From assembly GCA_951799425.1 (NCBI GenBank), contig OX637399.1, forward strand, positions 14,066,501 through 14,130,500: a stretch of 64,000 nucleotides of DNA, given 5' to 3'. A program made the translations under genes and the position numbers. How positions within the stretch are numbered: the stretch's first letter is position 1; every line of letters starts with the position of its first letter. The notes under the pieces are model-generated. The model ran no database searches and was not told the DNA's origin. It saw only the letters and a program-made list of their open reading frames with translations. Shown here piece by piece: positions 1-11,667 of this stretch. This DNA is from Ilex aquifolium (taxonomy: Eukaryota; Streptophyta; Magnoliopsida; Aquifoliales; Aquifoliaceae).

Positions 1-40
1 TTCTTCCCCCCTTAAAAGAATTTCGTCCCCGAAATTTACA
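1..40 (-). other. Polypurine tract of element A1
   Basis: On the minus strand the sequence runs from a GGGGACGAAAT motif into AAGGGGGGAAGAA, the usual plus-strand primer site directly before a chromovirus 3' LTR. The LTR start itself would fall just outside the window, to the left. Confidence 0.75.
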
Positions 41-1138
41 CCCTCTTGCACATTCGACCATATGCATAAGTTACAACAATACTGTCTAAACTGTCCCACA
101 TGTATCCGTCTCTCTCCCGGACTAGGTTCTAGACGCAACCAAGTCCGTCCGTAAAAGCACCACATATCCCGTGTACCTCTGTCCCATTTCCGGGACGACT
201 AGAATGGGGGTAAAGTAACCTTCTTTGTAATTTGACAATAGTACCGAAGCATCCCAAGGCGAAGCATTCGGTAGTGAAGTCCTTATTCAACCTAGAGTTC
301 TCACAACTCTACCAGTGTCCTTCTATGAGGAGCCATAGAGTAGACAACATACCGGGGTGTAACTCAACACTGAAGTCTACATCCCTGCGTGGAGGCAAAC
401 ATTCGTAAGCTCATAAACATCTGAGGTGGACGAAATTCATGTCTCACTTCGTTCTCTAAGGTAAAGCTTGCTAGCTAACCCATTAACTACCCGTTCCAAC
501 GGAACTCATATTTTACTTTAGGTAAACGTCATGCGTTTTCCCTAAAACTTAAAACATACACACTCCAAGGTGTAAACAGTGACCCGCTGATGATCACAAT
601 CACCGACGACTCAGTGTGCCGTCAATCCGTCCATCCCAAGGATGACATCAAATTCTAACTTGTCCGTGGAGTAGAATCCCCAAGAATCCTAGCTCACATT
701 CCCGACATACCCATTTAGTACACACTCTAGATCCTAGGGGAGAACTCACCCACAATGGTTTTTCCAAGGTGTCAACCTCTAAGCCCAATTCCTTTATGCA
801 ATTTAAATTGTCATAAAACAATAACTAGTATCCCAATGTAGGGACTCAGTTCAAAACATTGTGAATTTCCTCACCGTCTCACTAGTAGACCATGTATCAC
901 ACACTAGTAGACATTTAACCCATGAACTATCCCGTTCATCCCTTTTCGAACCTCCAAGATTATGTTTTCCAACCCCAGTGTTCCTTTTTTTTTTTTCCAT
1001 ATACATTTTACCATGTATACAATTTACACATAACACATAATCATGTAGCACATAATCATGTAACAAATAAAACACATAACATGAATGCACATGGTGTAAA
1101 CCCATTTCCCTCAAGCCCTAGGTATATCGTAAACCTAG

Positions 1139-1151
1139 GCTCTGATACCAT
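1139..1151 (-). other. Primer binding site of element A1 (tRNA-iMet)
   Basis: On the minus strand the LTR ends in CA and is followed at once by TGGTATCAGAGC, complementary to the 3' end of initiator methionine tRNA. The same site sits beside the A2 and B2 LTRs. Confidence 0.85.
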
Positions 1152-1338
1152 CTGTGACGCCCCAAAATCCGGGGGTCCCTTATTAACCGTTGACCACCCG
1201 TCAACCCGCGGAAATACCCGTGGATGTCACTCAACCTGACATCATGGTAGTAGCATCCCCTTAACCGGGATCTTAACTCACAATTGTTAACCGGATTCGG
1301 TTATTCATTTGGGTTCAATCAATATTCAATATACCATG

Positions 1339-1345
1339 ATTTATA
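1339..1345 (-). promoter_or_regulatory. TATA box in A1 LTR
   Basis: Minus strand TATAAAT lies about 93 bp downstream of the palindrome cluster and before the leader and primer site. It is a candidate core promoter of the element. Confidence 0.45.
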
Positions 1346-1438
1346 CTCCATTATAGTTCATTTACATCATTGGAGGGAAGGAAAACGTAGATTGAAAATA
1401 GGGCGAAGCAGTGTAAAAATCTGAAAATTTTGAAGAGA

Positions 1439-1652
1439 GTACCGGTACCATTCAGTACCGGTACCCGGTACCGGTACTATCAACCCACTGGAAAGGGGGT
1501 ACCGGTATCCAGTACCGGTACCATTCAGTACCGGTACCCGGTACCGGTACTGTCAACCCACTGGAAAGAGGGTACCGGTGTCCAGTACCGGTACCATTCC
1601 GTACCGGTACCCAGTACCGGTACCATTCAGTACCGGTACCCAGTACCGGTAC
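1439..1652. repeat. CCGG palindrome cluster, TACCGGTA type (A1 LTR)
   Basis: Thirteen ACCGGT cores occur in about 214 bp, nearly all inside GTACCGGTAC palindromes. A larger unit of about 73 bp, with CAACCCACTGGAAAG as spacer, is repeated. The word TCCAGT, seen on one strand or the other, separates the palindromes. Confidence 0.9.
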
Positions 1653-4609
1653 TCTCTGCCCAGTTTTGCCATTTTCAACCATTTTTCATTTCCAATCCAT
1701 TTCAAACCTTTCCAAGGTCACCCAAACATATATATTCATGTTTTCTACATTATAAAAAGTCCATGGAAGTCCATTTAATACAATTCCATATATTTACACA
1801 TTAAAATGGAATTTATACGAAAACTTTACAAGTTAAACCATAAAAGCCATAAGTCGGCTTTTCTTCATTCTTGGGGTCCCGCATGAGGGTCTCCCACCGG
1901 CGTATAGTCCGCACCTGAAATGTGTCCCACGAAGGGTGAGCCACGCTCAATAGGATATCCTCCTACAGAGGCTACTCCTCAACCTATATGCATATGGAAT
2001 GTTCACATGCAACATTTAACAATTCATAACCATTCCAATCAAGGGCATGCAATTTAATGATTGAATGCAATCATGCTGTGCCATGAGATGGGATGAATTC
2101 CATTCATGTGCATCCACCCGAGCCCACACCGACTCACTTTACATGCAAATGCCATGTATGATGAACCAAGCTACCTGAGCCCCATGAATGAGATGATACT
2201 CACTCTTATAACTCACCCGAGCCCTTCCCGGCTCCTCAACACAATGCTAATGCCATGAGTATAAAACCGGGCTTCCCCAAGCCCCCGCCCTTGGTAGTTT
2301 GCACCCAATGACTCTTCCTTTAAAAATTTCTGGGTCTTTCTTTGGGGTGGGTATTTATGGACTTACACCAACGGTCACCCAACCGACACGGAATTTATGG
2401 ACTTCCACCAACAGTTCCGCGTACACCGACACACTTTATGGACTATTATACCAACGGAAGTGCGTATCCGAAACACCGGGTCTCACACCCGAGGGCGAGT
2501 CTAGCCCTTCTTGCTAACCCCGACCCAATTCTTTTTCATGTAACCATGAGACTCAACCGGATGTTCAATCCAGCCTTCCCGAGCCCACCTATCATCCACC
2601 TACATGGTGTTTGATATCAACCATGCACCCACACCCATAATGCGATGTTTCCGTGCATATGCAATATAATGTACCATTGCCACTTTTATGCCATGTTCAT
2701 ATGTAATGAATGACATAGGGATATTCCCTACTCACCCACACTCATGCCTAAGCCCATGAATGTGACACAAATGTCATGCTTAATATGCAATAATGCACCA
2801 TGAGCCATTCAATCACATGTTCGATATGTATGAGTGTCATACGAACAATTTAACATAAACCAACTCATCCATGGTAATTTATATCATGAGCATATAAATA
2901 CCGTAATCTTTCACAATGTCAACATATATCACAAGCATGTATATATGAACATTTCCTCAACACAATATCCAAGCATGTTGTACATAACTCATGCAAAACA
3001 TACTTCATTCTATAATGGCATTTAAACAAACACCTTAAAGACATACAATTAAATACTCAATTTCGTACAAGCTTTGCTTAGCACCTTTGGTACCCAATTC
3101 CCACACATGATATACATTAGTGGTAATCACATAATTCAAATATGTTATTTCAATTTAATTAAAATAACATATTTCACCCATTCTAGGGAACAAATTATGC
3201 AAACACATAACATGCCCAACATTTCACAAGAGATTACTTTAAGTAATTTCTACCATTCCAAACTTGAGATAGAATTTATTCTACCATTTCAATACCCATT
3301 TCACCGAATCACAACAAAAGGCAAGTGTTAAGGTTTCTAACAACCTACCCATTTTCTCCCAATTAACAACAATAGGTAATTGAGATAAACCTCTATCAAT
3401 CTACCCATTTCATAAAAACATGCTAGGTTAGGAATACACCAAGAGAGGAGGGAACCCTACCTCTTGTAGCGTGAGGAATCCCCGTAGGAAACTCCAAGAA
3501 GCCAACCCAAGCCCATTCCAAGCTTCTCCAAAATTTCGGTTTCCATACCTTCGGTGAAAACCGTCGTTCTTGGTGTCCACGCGTAGCCCTCGACGCGTAG
3601 AACATCTTTTGTTCTTGGCCTGAGACGATTTGAGCACTCCACGGCCGTAGATCGTAGAGAGAAGTCGGATTTTCTCTCATTTTCCCTCTCTTCTTTTCTC
3701 TCGGCTGAAACCAGCTGAAATGGTGTGTAGAAGTCTGATTTTTCAGACTTAGGCCCCTATTTATATTTTTTGAATACTTGGCCCTCATTGCGCCACACGT
3801 CCCTCTTAATTCCGGGTCCGTTTCAACCCCGAAACGATTAATTTTTGTCCCGGTTCAAGTTCAAAATATTTAATTTGAAAATAATTTAAATTATTTTCAA
3901 ATTCTCCATATTTTAACAAAATTTTCGTTTTTGGGGTCACCCGAGACTCGACCGCCTCGTAAAACGCGAAAAATCCGACTGTCTCGGAATTCGATGAAAT
4001 TTTATAGGGTAACTAGATTTCGCGAGACGAATCCAACGGTGAAATCCGTTTCGTCATCCGAGATCTAGAAAAATTCAGTTTTTCAACTAGTACCGAAGTG
4101 GCAATTCACCTATTGCCCTTGTTCGTCAAAGTTTAAATTTTTCCGGGGTTTCACAGCAATTACATCCCAAAAGCATTAAACGTAACTTACCAGCGGAATA
4201 ACAAAAGAAAACTAACTTTACATGATTTCAAAATAAATTCTCAAGTCTATTACAAATGAAGCTTTGTCTCTATATGTCCACCTCGGGAACTAGATTTCCC
4301 TCGAATGGGGCCTCCCACTACCCCTGCTCGTCAACTCCGAGGTTCTCCTCTAGCACCGTATCTGAAAAATGTTAGCGGTAGGGGGTGAGCACAAAGCTCT
4401 GTAGAAAAATTCTCTCAAACCCATACAAGGTTTAGAAACGCATTTAAAACGGTCGGTCTCATTTTTACAAATAGCATACATAATCTTTGAAGTAAAACAG
4501 GGACATTTAAAAAGGATCTCAAGTTTATGTATAAACATTATTTAAGGAATAAACGAGCACCACATAAAGATAATCATTAATGGCCATAAACAATCCCAAA
4601 CAATTCTTT

Positions 4610-5034
4610 AGGTAGGTGGCATACTTTAAGGTAACCTCCACCCCCCTTTAGATCATCTCGGATTCTCAAGCATCCTTAAAAGGAACCTCTTGAGAACCCG
4701 TTCTTTCGGTAGGTGGCATACTTTAGGGCAACCTCCACCCCCATTCTTCCGGTAGGTGGCATACTTAAGAGCAACCTCCACCCCCGTTTATTCCGGTAGG
4801 TGGCATACTTAAGAGCAACCTCCGGTAGGTGGCATACTTAAGAGCAACCTCCACCCCCATTTATTTCGGTAGGTGGCATACTTAAGAGCAACCTCCACCC
4901 CCATTTATTTCGGTAGGTGGCATACTTAAGAGCAACCTCCACCCCCATTTATTCCGGTAGGTGGCATACTTAAGAGCAACCTCCACCCCCATTTATTTCG
5001 GTAGGTGGCATACTTAAGAGCAACCTCCACCTCC
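4610..5034. repeat. 44-bp minisatellite in B1 LTR
   Basis: About nine copies of a unit beginning GGTAGGTGGCATACTTAAG and continuing with AGCAACCTCCACCCCC are arranged head to tail. Most are spaced 44 bp, one is shortened to 27 bp, and one is separated by ~97 bp. The homologous region of B2 and B3 has no such array. Confidence 0.92.
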
Positions 5035-5892
5035 ATTCATTTATTCTCAAGCATCCTTACAAGGAACCTCTTGGGAATGGGTGAGCATTCTTACAAGAAA
5101 CCTCCCACCATTTGCATCACAAACAACCCAACCAAGCATACAAGTCCAACATTTATTTCAAGTTACAATCATATATCCAAAATCCCCAAAATATAACATA
5201 TAACAATTCCACAACCAACTAAGAAAAATACATGAGATCACAATAGCATCATTTTTCTACCCAACACAAAGCACTAAGGTTTCGAAAATCCATAATAAAG
5301 AAAGCATTTAAGAAGGAAATACATCACTCTCCAAAATGAGGGTTTTAAAACTAGAGAAGAGATTTCATGGGTGTTAAACCCTAACTTTGTTCAAAACATG
5401 TAATCTTTGCCAAAAAGCATAAGAGAGGATGATTCCATAGCATATATATACCATTGATAGTCAAAACATACATATATAAATACCCTAACCTCAATGTAAG
5501 AGAGTGAGAGAAAACCCCTACCTTGATGTTCTTGAAGATCTAGGGTTTGATCTTGAATCACTCTTAAATCCTTTGTTTTCCCCTTTTGATCTTGTGTTTT
5601 CTCCTTCTTTATTCTTTTCTAAGACTCTCTCTAGGATTCCAAGAGGTGTGGGTAAGGGTGTAGTGAAAGTGTAGAAGAAGAGAGTAGAAGAATGGTGTTG
5701 TTGAGGAAATTTCGGTTTTGATCTCTATAAGGTGTAACTCTCTCAAGATCTTTGTGTTTTTCTCTCATTTTCTCTTCTCTTAGGGCTCTAAGATGTTTGG
5801 GGTGAGAGTGGGATGAAAGAATAGGCCAAATGAGGCTTAAAAGTGTGTTTTAAAACACCAAAATCCCGACTTTTTCGGTGCCAAGCTTCGGG

Positions 5893-5948
5893 CGTACCGG
5901 TACGCATACCGGTACGGTTTGGCTACTGGAGTTTGGCGTACCGGTACG
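5893..5948. repeat. CCGG palindrome cluster, CGTACCGGTACG type (B1 LTR)
   Basis: Three palindromes occur, two full CGTACCGGTACG and one with ATACCGGTACG. A CTACTGGA word lies between them. It is followed by a flank (GAGGTCGAATTGGAAAATT) that is nearly identical in B2, where the palindromes are of another type. Confidence 0.88.
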
Positions 5949-6444
5949 GTTGGACTGCCAGATTTTTGTTCCAACTTCCAGTGCGATTTTGACCCATTTA
6001 GAGGTCGAATTGGAAAATTTTCATGAGATACACTTTTGTAACCCTAGATGTCTACTATCTACTGTCAAAATTTCAGATCAATTGGATATAAGGATAAAAA
6101 GTTATGACCAAAATACTAGAAGGTGTCCCAACTCCTTTTTGCCCAAATTTTCTCTAAGTGTGTTTTCACTCCGAAATACTTCCTAGCTTCCAATACACCC
6201 CATATTACCTCTCCCAAGGTTGTTCGACCTTCCGGATTCAATGGACTCATTATTTTGACCTAAAAATGTTTAGAAACTTCCATAATCCCTCTTCTCAAGT
6301 TTGCACCCTTTCGAAACTCAAACTTCCCAATCCATTTGTCTCCCTAGTATTTATTCCTACTATTAATACACATATCCACATTTTTACCTCAATTATCTAC
6401 TATATATCTATATACATATATGAAAAGAAATGCGGGGTGTTACA

Positions 6445-6575
6445 AAATTGGCGCTTGCCTGTGCTAGGTTAGCAGCCATCGTACTCATAGCCTCCATATA
6501 GGCTTGTTGGTCCAAAGCCGGTAGTGGTTGGTTGTTTCGTCCACCGCCTAGACGTCCCCTCCCTCTATATGCCAT
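6445..6575 (-). pseudogene. gag N-terminus of element A2 (chromovirus-like), interrupted by B1
   Basis: Reading leftwards from an ATG at 6575, the frame starts MAYRGRGRLGGGRNNQPLP and continues for about 44 residues until the B1 LTR. An Arg/Gly-rich start followed by a short helical stretch is common in Tekay/Del gag proteins. It lies about 370 bp after the primer site of A2, as expected. The rest of the coding region lies left of the window, beyond B1 and A1. The element is broken by insertion. Confidence 0.6.
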
Positions 6576-6929
6576 CTACACACATGTCAAATAGCAATAG
6601 AGTACTAACTTAATATCCCAAGGTAGGGATCAAGTTCAAAACATTGAGAATTCTCTCATCGTGTCCCTAGTAGAGCGAGTGTCTCACACTAGTAGACATT
6701 TAACCCATGAACTATCCCGTTCATCCTTTTCCGAACCCCCAAGGTTATGTTTTCTAAACCTAGTGTTCCTCTTTTCCATATACATTTTACCATGTATATA
6801 ATTTACACATAACACATAATCATGTAGCACATAATCATGTAACAAATAAAACACATAATATGAATGCACATGGAATGCAATGGTCTAGACCCATGCCCCA
6901 TCAAGCCCTAGGTAAATCGCATACCTATG

Positions 6930-6942
6930 CTCTGATACCAAG
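6930..6942 (-). other. Primer binding site of element A2 (tRNA-iMet)
   Basis: Minus strand TTGGTATCAGAGC lies one or two bases after the end of the A2 LTR. Confidence 0.85.
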
Positions 6943-7148
6943 CTGTGACACCCCAAAATCCGGGGGTCCGTTGATCATCCATCAACCCGCGGAAATACCC
7001 ATGAATGTCGCTTAACCCGACACCACGTCACCACATTCCCTTTACCGAGATTTATAATTATATATAAAAGAATTTCAAGTCCAACTTCTTTTGGTTGGTT
7101 AACCTATCCGAGATCCAATATACCACCATTGGCATCCAATTATTGTCC

Positions 7149-7155
7149 ATTTATA
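7149..7155 (-). promoter_or_regulatory. TATA box in A2 LTR
   Basis: Minus strand TATAAATGG lies about 83 bp downstream of the palindrome cluster, the same layout as in A1. Confidence 0.45.
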
Positions 7156-7238
7156 ACCTTTAAAGGAAGGAAACAATAGGCCCGGAAATTGGCAAACAAA
7201 AACAAAAAAAAATAAAATTTCAGAAAAATTTGGAGGGT

Positions 7239-7349
7239 GTACCGGTACGCGTACCGGTACGCTGTACCCACTGGACCTCGACGTACCGGTACGCGTACCG
7301 GTACGCTCTGCCTTCTGTCTGTCTCCGTACCGGTACGCGTACCGGTACG
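7239..7349. repeat. CCGG palindrome cluster, doubled CGTACCGGTACG (A2 LTR)
   Basis: Three blocks start near 7238, 7282 and 7326, that is 44 bp apart. Each is CGTACCGGTACG written twice in a row (the first lacks one base), so the 24-bp block is itself a perfect palindrome made of two palindromes. A CCCACTGGACC word lies between the first two. Confidence 0.92.
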
Positions 7350-10300
7350 ATTTTGGCCGTTTTGCCTTTTTCCTTTGTTTTTCATTTCCAATCCATTTCA
7401 AACCACTTCAAAATCATCCAAAACTTATACAATGAAGTTTCTAACATAAAACATTGTTTGTACAAGTTCTATTACAACCCAATAAATATATATATCAAGA
7501 TGGAATTTTGATTACAAAAGCTTTACAAAGTGACCATAAAAAGCCACAAGTCGGCTTTCTTCGTCCTTGAAGCCCGTATGAGGGTCTTCCACCCATGCAT
7601 ATCCCACACCTGAAAATGTTGTCCCACGAAGGGTGAGCCACGCTCAATAGGATATCCTCCTACAGAGGCTACTCCCCAACCTAAGTGCATATGAAATGCG
7701 CACATGCAACAATCAACAAGCATCAACCAATCCAACTAGAGTATACACTTCAATGTTAGAAAGCTACCATGCTATGCTATGTCATGCCATGATATGAGAT
7801 GGAACTCACTCACGCACCTTATCCCGAGTCTTCCCCGACTCACACAACACAATGCAAAAGCCAATGCGTATGAACCCGTCTATTGACGGAAAAACCCTCC
7901 CAATGATCGTTTGAATTAAAAGTTATGTCTTTAAAAAAAAATCAAATCATTGTTGGAGGCTACCCATTGAATAGGTGTTTTTATACAACAAAATCTTGTG
8001 TCTTCCTGGGCAACGGATTTTGGAATCACACCCCGGCTCCGTGGGCATGCCACTTTTCTGGAATTTCACCCTGGACAAGCGACTGAACCAAGTGGTTCCG
8101 GGTTTTTCACCCGAGGGAGTGTCTAGCCCTACTTGCTTTACCCGACACAAGCTTTTCTTATGCAATGCAACCGTGCAACTCAGTCGGATCTTAGATCCCG
8201 ACTTTCCCGAGCTCACATACCAATCACCAAGATTTGGTGTTTGATCCACAACACATGCACCCACCCACACCCATGTGTATTACCCATGAATGTGATGCCA
8301 ACTCACACGCACACTCATGTCTTATGACCATGAATGTGATGTACCCATGAGAATGCAATGTAATGTACCAATTGCACTCTAACCACATGTTCGATATGTA
8401 TGAGTGTCATATGAACAATGTCAAGATAAATCTACATATTCATGGTACTTCATATCATAAGCATATAAATACCATAATTTAACACATTGTCAATATATAG
8501 CAAGCATGCATATATCAACATTTCATCCAATAACCATTTTCAAACATGTTATCACATAAGCATGCAATTAACATAGCAAACTAATCAATACATCATTCTA
8601 GGCATTTAATCAAGGAAGTGATCTAAGTCCTTTCCCTAATTATTTTGTAAGTGTTAAGGCTCTAACACCCTTCTTTTCCATACAAACGTCTCATATAAGC
8701 AACTAAGGTGAGGAATAATCCCAAATAGGAAGAATCCTACACGTCATCATGTAACACAAGAAATTATTCTAAGTAATTTCTACACCACCATTTCAAGATA
8801 GAATATATTGTATCCACTTTCAACATCCATTTAATCATGTCACCAACAATGGGTAAAATCCCCATTTAATCAAGTCACCAACCATAGGTAAGAGTTCTAT
8901 ACAGAGTCTCCTACATCAACCCCTTTCACACAAACATCATAGCATGACATAAGTCCAAAACAGCCCATAAGTTTAACCCAAAACAGTCCGCAATTTCAGC
9001 CTCAAGGCAACCACAATTTCAGTCCCCAAACAACCATAAAAACAGTCCACTAATTAGCCACAAAACATTCCACTATTTCATTCACTTCCACAAAGATATA
9101 CAAGGAACTTCCATATATCAATTGTAAGCTAGAATTTAGCTTAAGTTATTCCTATAATCAATTCTTCATTTCCTTAAAAAAAACATACAATTCCAATTGT
9201 GAATCACACCACCCAAACATGTCATTCCACTTTCCTCCAAATAACAACTTTAATCCTTTAAGGCATTTCATCAAACGCCATATGAGCATAATGTCATGTA
9301 ACCACAAGGTATAGCCCACACACATCAATTATCATCATCAAACTCAAGAAATCATATCTAGTGATTTCTACATAATTATACCAAGATAGAATTTATTCTA
9401 TCCTTTTCTTAATATCCACATATCATAATCTCACAAGAGAATTATAAAGCAACCACCTCTAAATGTCTATTCCATTTAGAATTTCACTTTACCAACTTTC
9501 CCATATCCATTCTCTACACTTCAAGTTCCTTTATGAAATTTACCCAACAAGTAAATATATATACACCCATTTCATACCAACCTTGCTTAACACATTTGGT
9601 ACCCATTTCCCACACATGAAATACATTGGTGGTACATTAAACTAGAGAATGTGATTTAAATCATACCACCCATTCTCAATACCCATTTCACCCAATTAAC
9701 CACAATAGGCAAGTGATACATATATATATACACCTACCCATTCCATATAACCTTCCTAGGTTGGAAATAAACCTAAGTAGGAAGAAAACCCTACCTCTTG
9801 TAGCGTGTAGAATCGCCGTGGGAAGCTCCTAGAACTCAAAGCAAGCTTGAATCCTTCACTTCCAAATTTTCGGCCTCCCAACGTTCGGTGAAAGCCGTCG
9901 TTTTTGGTACCCACGCGTAGCCCTCGACGCGTAGAGCAACTCTCTCTTCTATCTCGACGGAATCCGAGTGACGGAACTCCGGGAAATCGAAAGAGAAACT
10001 TGAAGAACTCCCTTTTCTCTCTTCTCTCTCTTGGGCGGCTGAACAAGGCTGAAGAATGGGATATTTCTGCTGAAATATCCCATTTAAGGCCCTATTTATA
10101 TTTTTATAAGACTTGGCTCACAATTGGCCACACGTCCCTTTTAATTCCGGGTTCGTTTTAATCCCGAAACAATTAAATTTCGCTCCGGTTCGAGTTCAAA
10201 ATATTTTTATTTTAACTTGCCTCTAATATTTCCCCAAACTTTAAAATTTTATAAAAATTTCGTGTACGGGGTCACCCGAGGCCCGTTCGTCTCGTAAAAC

Positions 10301-10491
10301 GCAAAAAAATCCGACTATCTCGGAATTCAACGAAATTTGACGTGGTAACTAGATTTCACGAGACGAATCCAACGGTGAAATCCGTTTCGTCATCCGGGAT
10401 CTAGAAAAATTCAGTTTTTCAACTAGTACCGAAGTGGCAATTCACCTATTGCCCTTGGTCGTCAAAATTTAAATTTTTTCGGGGTTTCACA

Positions 10492-11667
10492 ATTTTAGTC
10501 ATCATAGGGTTACTCATTATTCATAATCCCCAAGGTAATTAATAATTTGCAAATTCATAGCCTAACCTAAGTCGTTTATCCCCAAAAACTATAGAGAGTT
10601 CCTGCATTCATATCAAAGTCAATATTCATAGATATCATCATTGAGTCTTTAAATTTACATCTTCACAATTATCACCATCAAATCATAGTTGCCTTTTATA
10701 TTGTTATCCATCAAAATCACTTCAATCAAGGTGGGGGTGTCTCTCAATCAAAGCCTAAATCATGGGGAAGTTCACTTAAGGATAGGTCCTTTAGAATCTA
10801 AGAAGAAAGTACAACACTTTATTGTCCAAAGAACACCACGGTGCAGATTTTTAACCAACTTTGAAGAATAAACTGATTTGACTCAAGTATTTTGAGCATG
10901 CGTGACCTATATGGTTGGAAAGATATACGAGTTAGGGTTCTAACAAAAATAACGGTGCACAATTTGGACTTTCTAATGAAGAGTTATGAACAAATTGGTG
11001 CGAAGTGGTCTGCCGGACTGTTTGGTTCCTTTATACTTGTCTAACTCAAGTTTGAGTGTCTTTGTCACACATCCTATCTCATACCCATCTCCAATATAAA
11101 TAATATGACTCGCAATCAAGATCCATGCCTAATCTCATTTACAAACCAAAAACTAAATTATCATCCGTTTCCTAGAGTAGTCTAAACCACATGATACAAA
11201 CTAGCGTATCCATTCATGTCTAATGCAACTATGTCAATAATCCATTCCTACTCACCACTTCTAAGCACACACACCTCTACACATCCTTTTAGTATCCAAC
11301 CGTTCTCCCGTGGGCATGTCTATACTCAATACATGTTCTAGATTCTCAAATTAACTATATATATGGTACGTGGGAAGGAATGAATAGCGCTAAGGTCAAA
11401 TAAAATACGTGTCCAAGAATTAGAAGGGAGAACGATACATTCCACCACTGTATTGAAAACGTCTTCCTTGATGTACAAGACATAGTTAGGATGTCTCGAT
11501 CTAAACGAGAGGTTTGTATAAGATTTAAATCAACACTTATTCTCTACACCTATAACTTCAAACGAATTCAAGTTTAGAGTTCCTTCAACCCAACCTAATA
11601 CTCCAGTGATAATCCATAACCTACAGCTCCCATGTAAGACCTAAAGCCTATGCTCTGATACCAACTT
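10492..11667 (-). mobile_element. Internal leader region of element B2
   Basis: This is the stretch of B2 between its primer site and the point where A2 inserted. The part at about 11130-11240 is the reverse complement of the start of B3 internal DNA at 14118-14220, showing that B2 and B3 are one family. I recognise no gag or pol here. Confidence 0.65.
11652..11664 (-). other. Primer binding site of element B2 (tRNA-iMet)
   Basis: Minus strand TTGGTATCAGAGC follows the LTR end (GGGGCGTTACA) by three bases. Confidence 0.85.

Larger units (their letters stand above)
1..4155 (-). mobile_element. LTR element A1 (Tekay/Del-like chromovirus, non-autonomous), right half
   Basis: The minus strand reads a polypurine tract ending at the window edge, about 1.1 kb of internal DNA, a primer binding site, and a 3.0 kb LTR to the right. 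The purine-rich motif next to the tract (TTTCGGGGACGAAAT), the long LTR and the initiator-Met tRNA primer site are typical of Tekay/Del chromoviruses. The internal part is very short for the family. It keeps only a degraded pol scrap, resembling the RT to RNase H junction at about 120-260, and the 5' leader at about 800-1140. The element is broken and cannot code for its own movement. It sits inside the B1 LTR, so it is the youngest of the five nested elements. Its other LTR lies just left of the window. Confidence 0.8.
1153..4155 (-). repeat. LTR of element A1 (3.0 kb)
   Basis: The ends are TGTGAAACCCCGG and GGGGCGTCACA on the minus strand, forming the short terminal inverted repeat typical of this family. 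It holds a dense palindrome cluster about 290 bp before its 3' end, with a TATA box downstream of that. It is alignable with the A2 LTR at 6944-10491 along much of its length, for example the AGTACCGAAGTGGCAATTC block near 4090 and 10425. The short ORFs inside it are not genes. Confidence 0.8.
4156..6444 (-). repeat. LTR of element B1 (chromovirus-like), cut by A1
   Basis: The right end reads TGTAACACCCCGCA on the minus strand, the same LTR start as B3 (16270) and close to B2 (14113). The last ~280 bp of the LTR, judged by alignment to B2, are displaced to the left of A1. The right end sits inside the gag start of A2, so B1 inserted into A2 and A1 later inserted into B1. The LTR carries a 44-bp minisatellite and a palindrome cluster. 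Confidence 0.8.
6944..10491 (-). repeat. LTR of element A2 (3.5 kb, Tekay/Del-like)
   Basis: The minus strand begins TGTGAAACCCCG and ends GGGTGTCACA. It is the same family as the A1 LTR, and about 0.5 kb longer. It holds a palindrome cluster near its 3' end and a TATA box downstream. Its right edge interrupts the internal region of B2, so A2 is younger than B2. No host gene is seen within it. Confidence 0.8.

Noticed and set aside
1430-1804. Open frames with VPVPVP or TGTRYRY repeats in the LTR palindrome clusters
   Set aside because: They are translations of the palindromic repeat DNA and are open on both strands for that reason. There is no gene.
4610-5034. CRISPR-like look of regular repeats
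   Set aside because: Repeats are head to tail without unique spacers, inside a plant LTR. It is a minisatellite.
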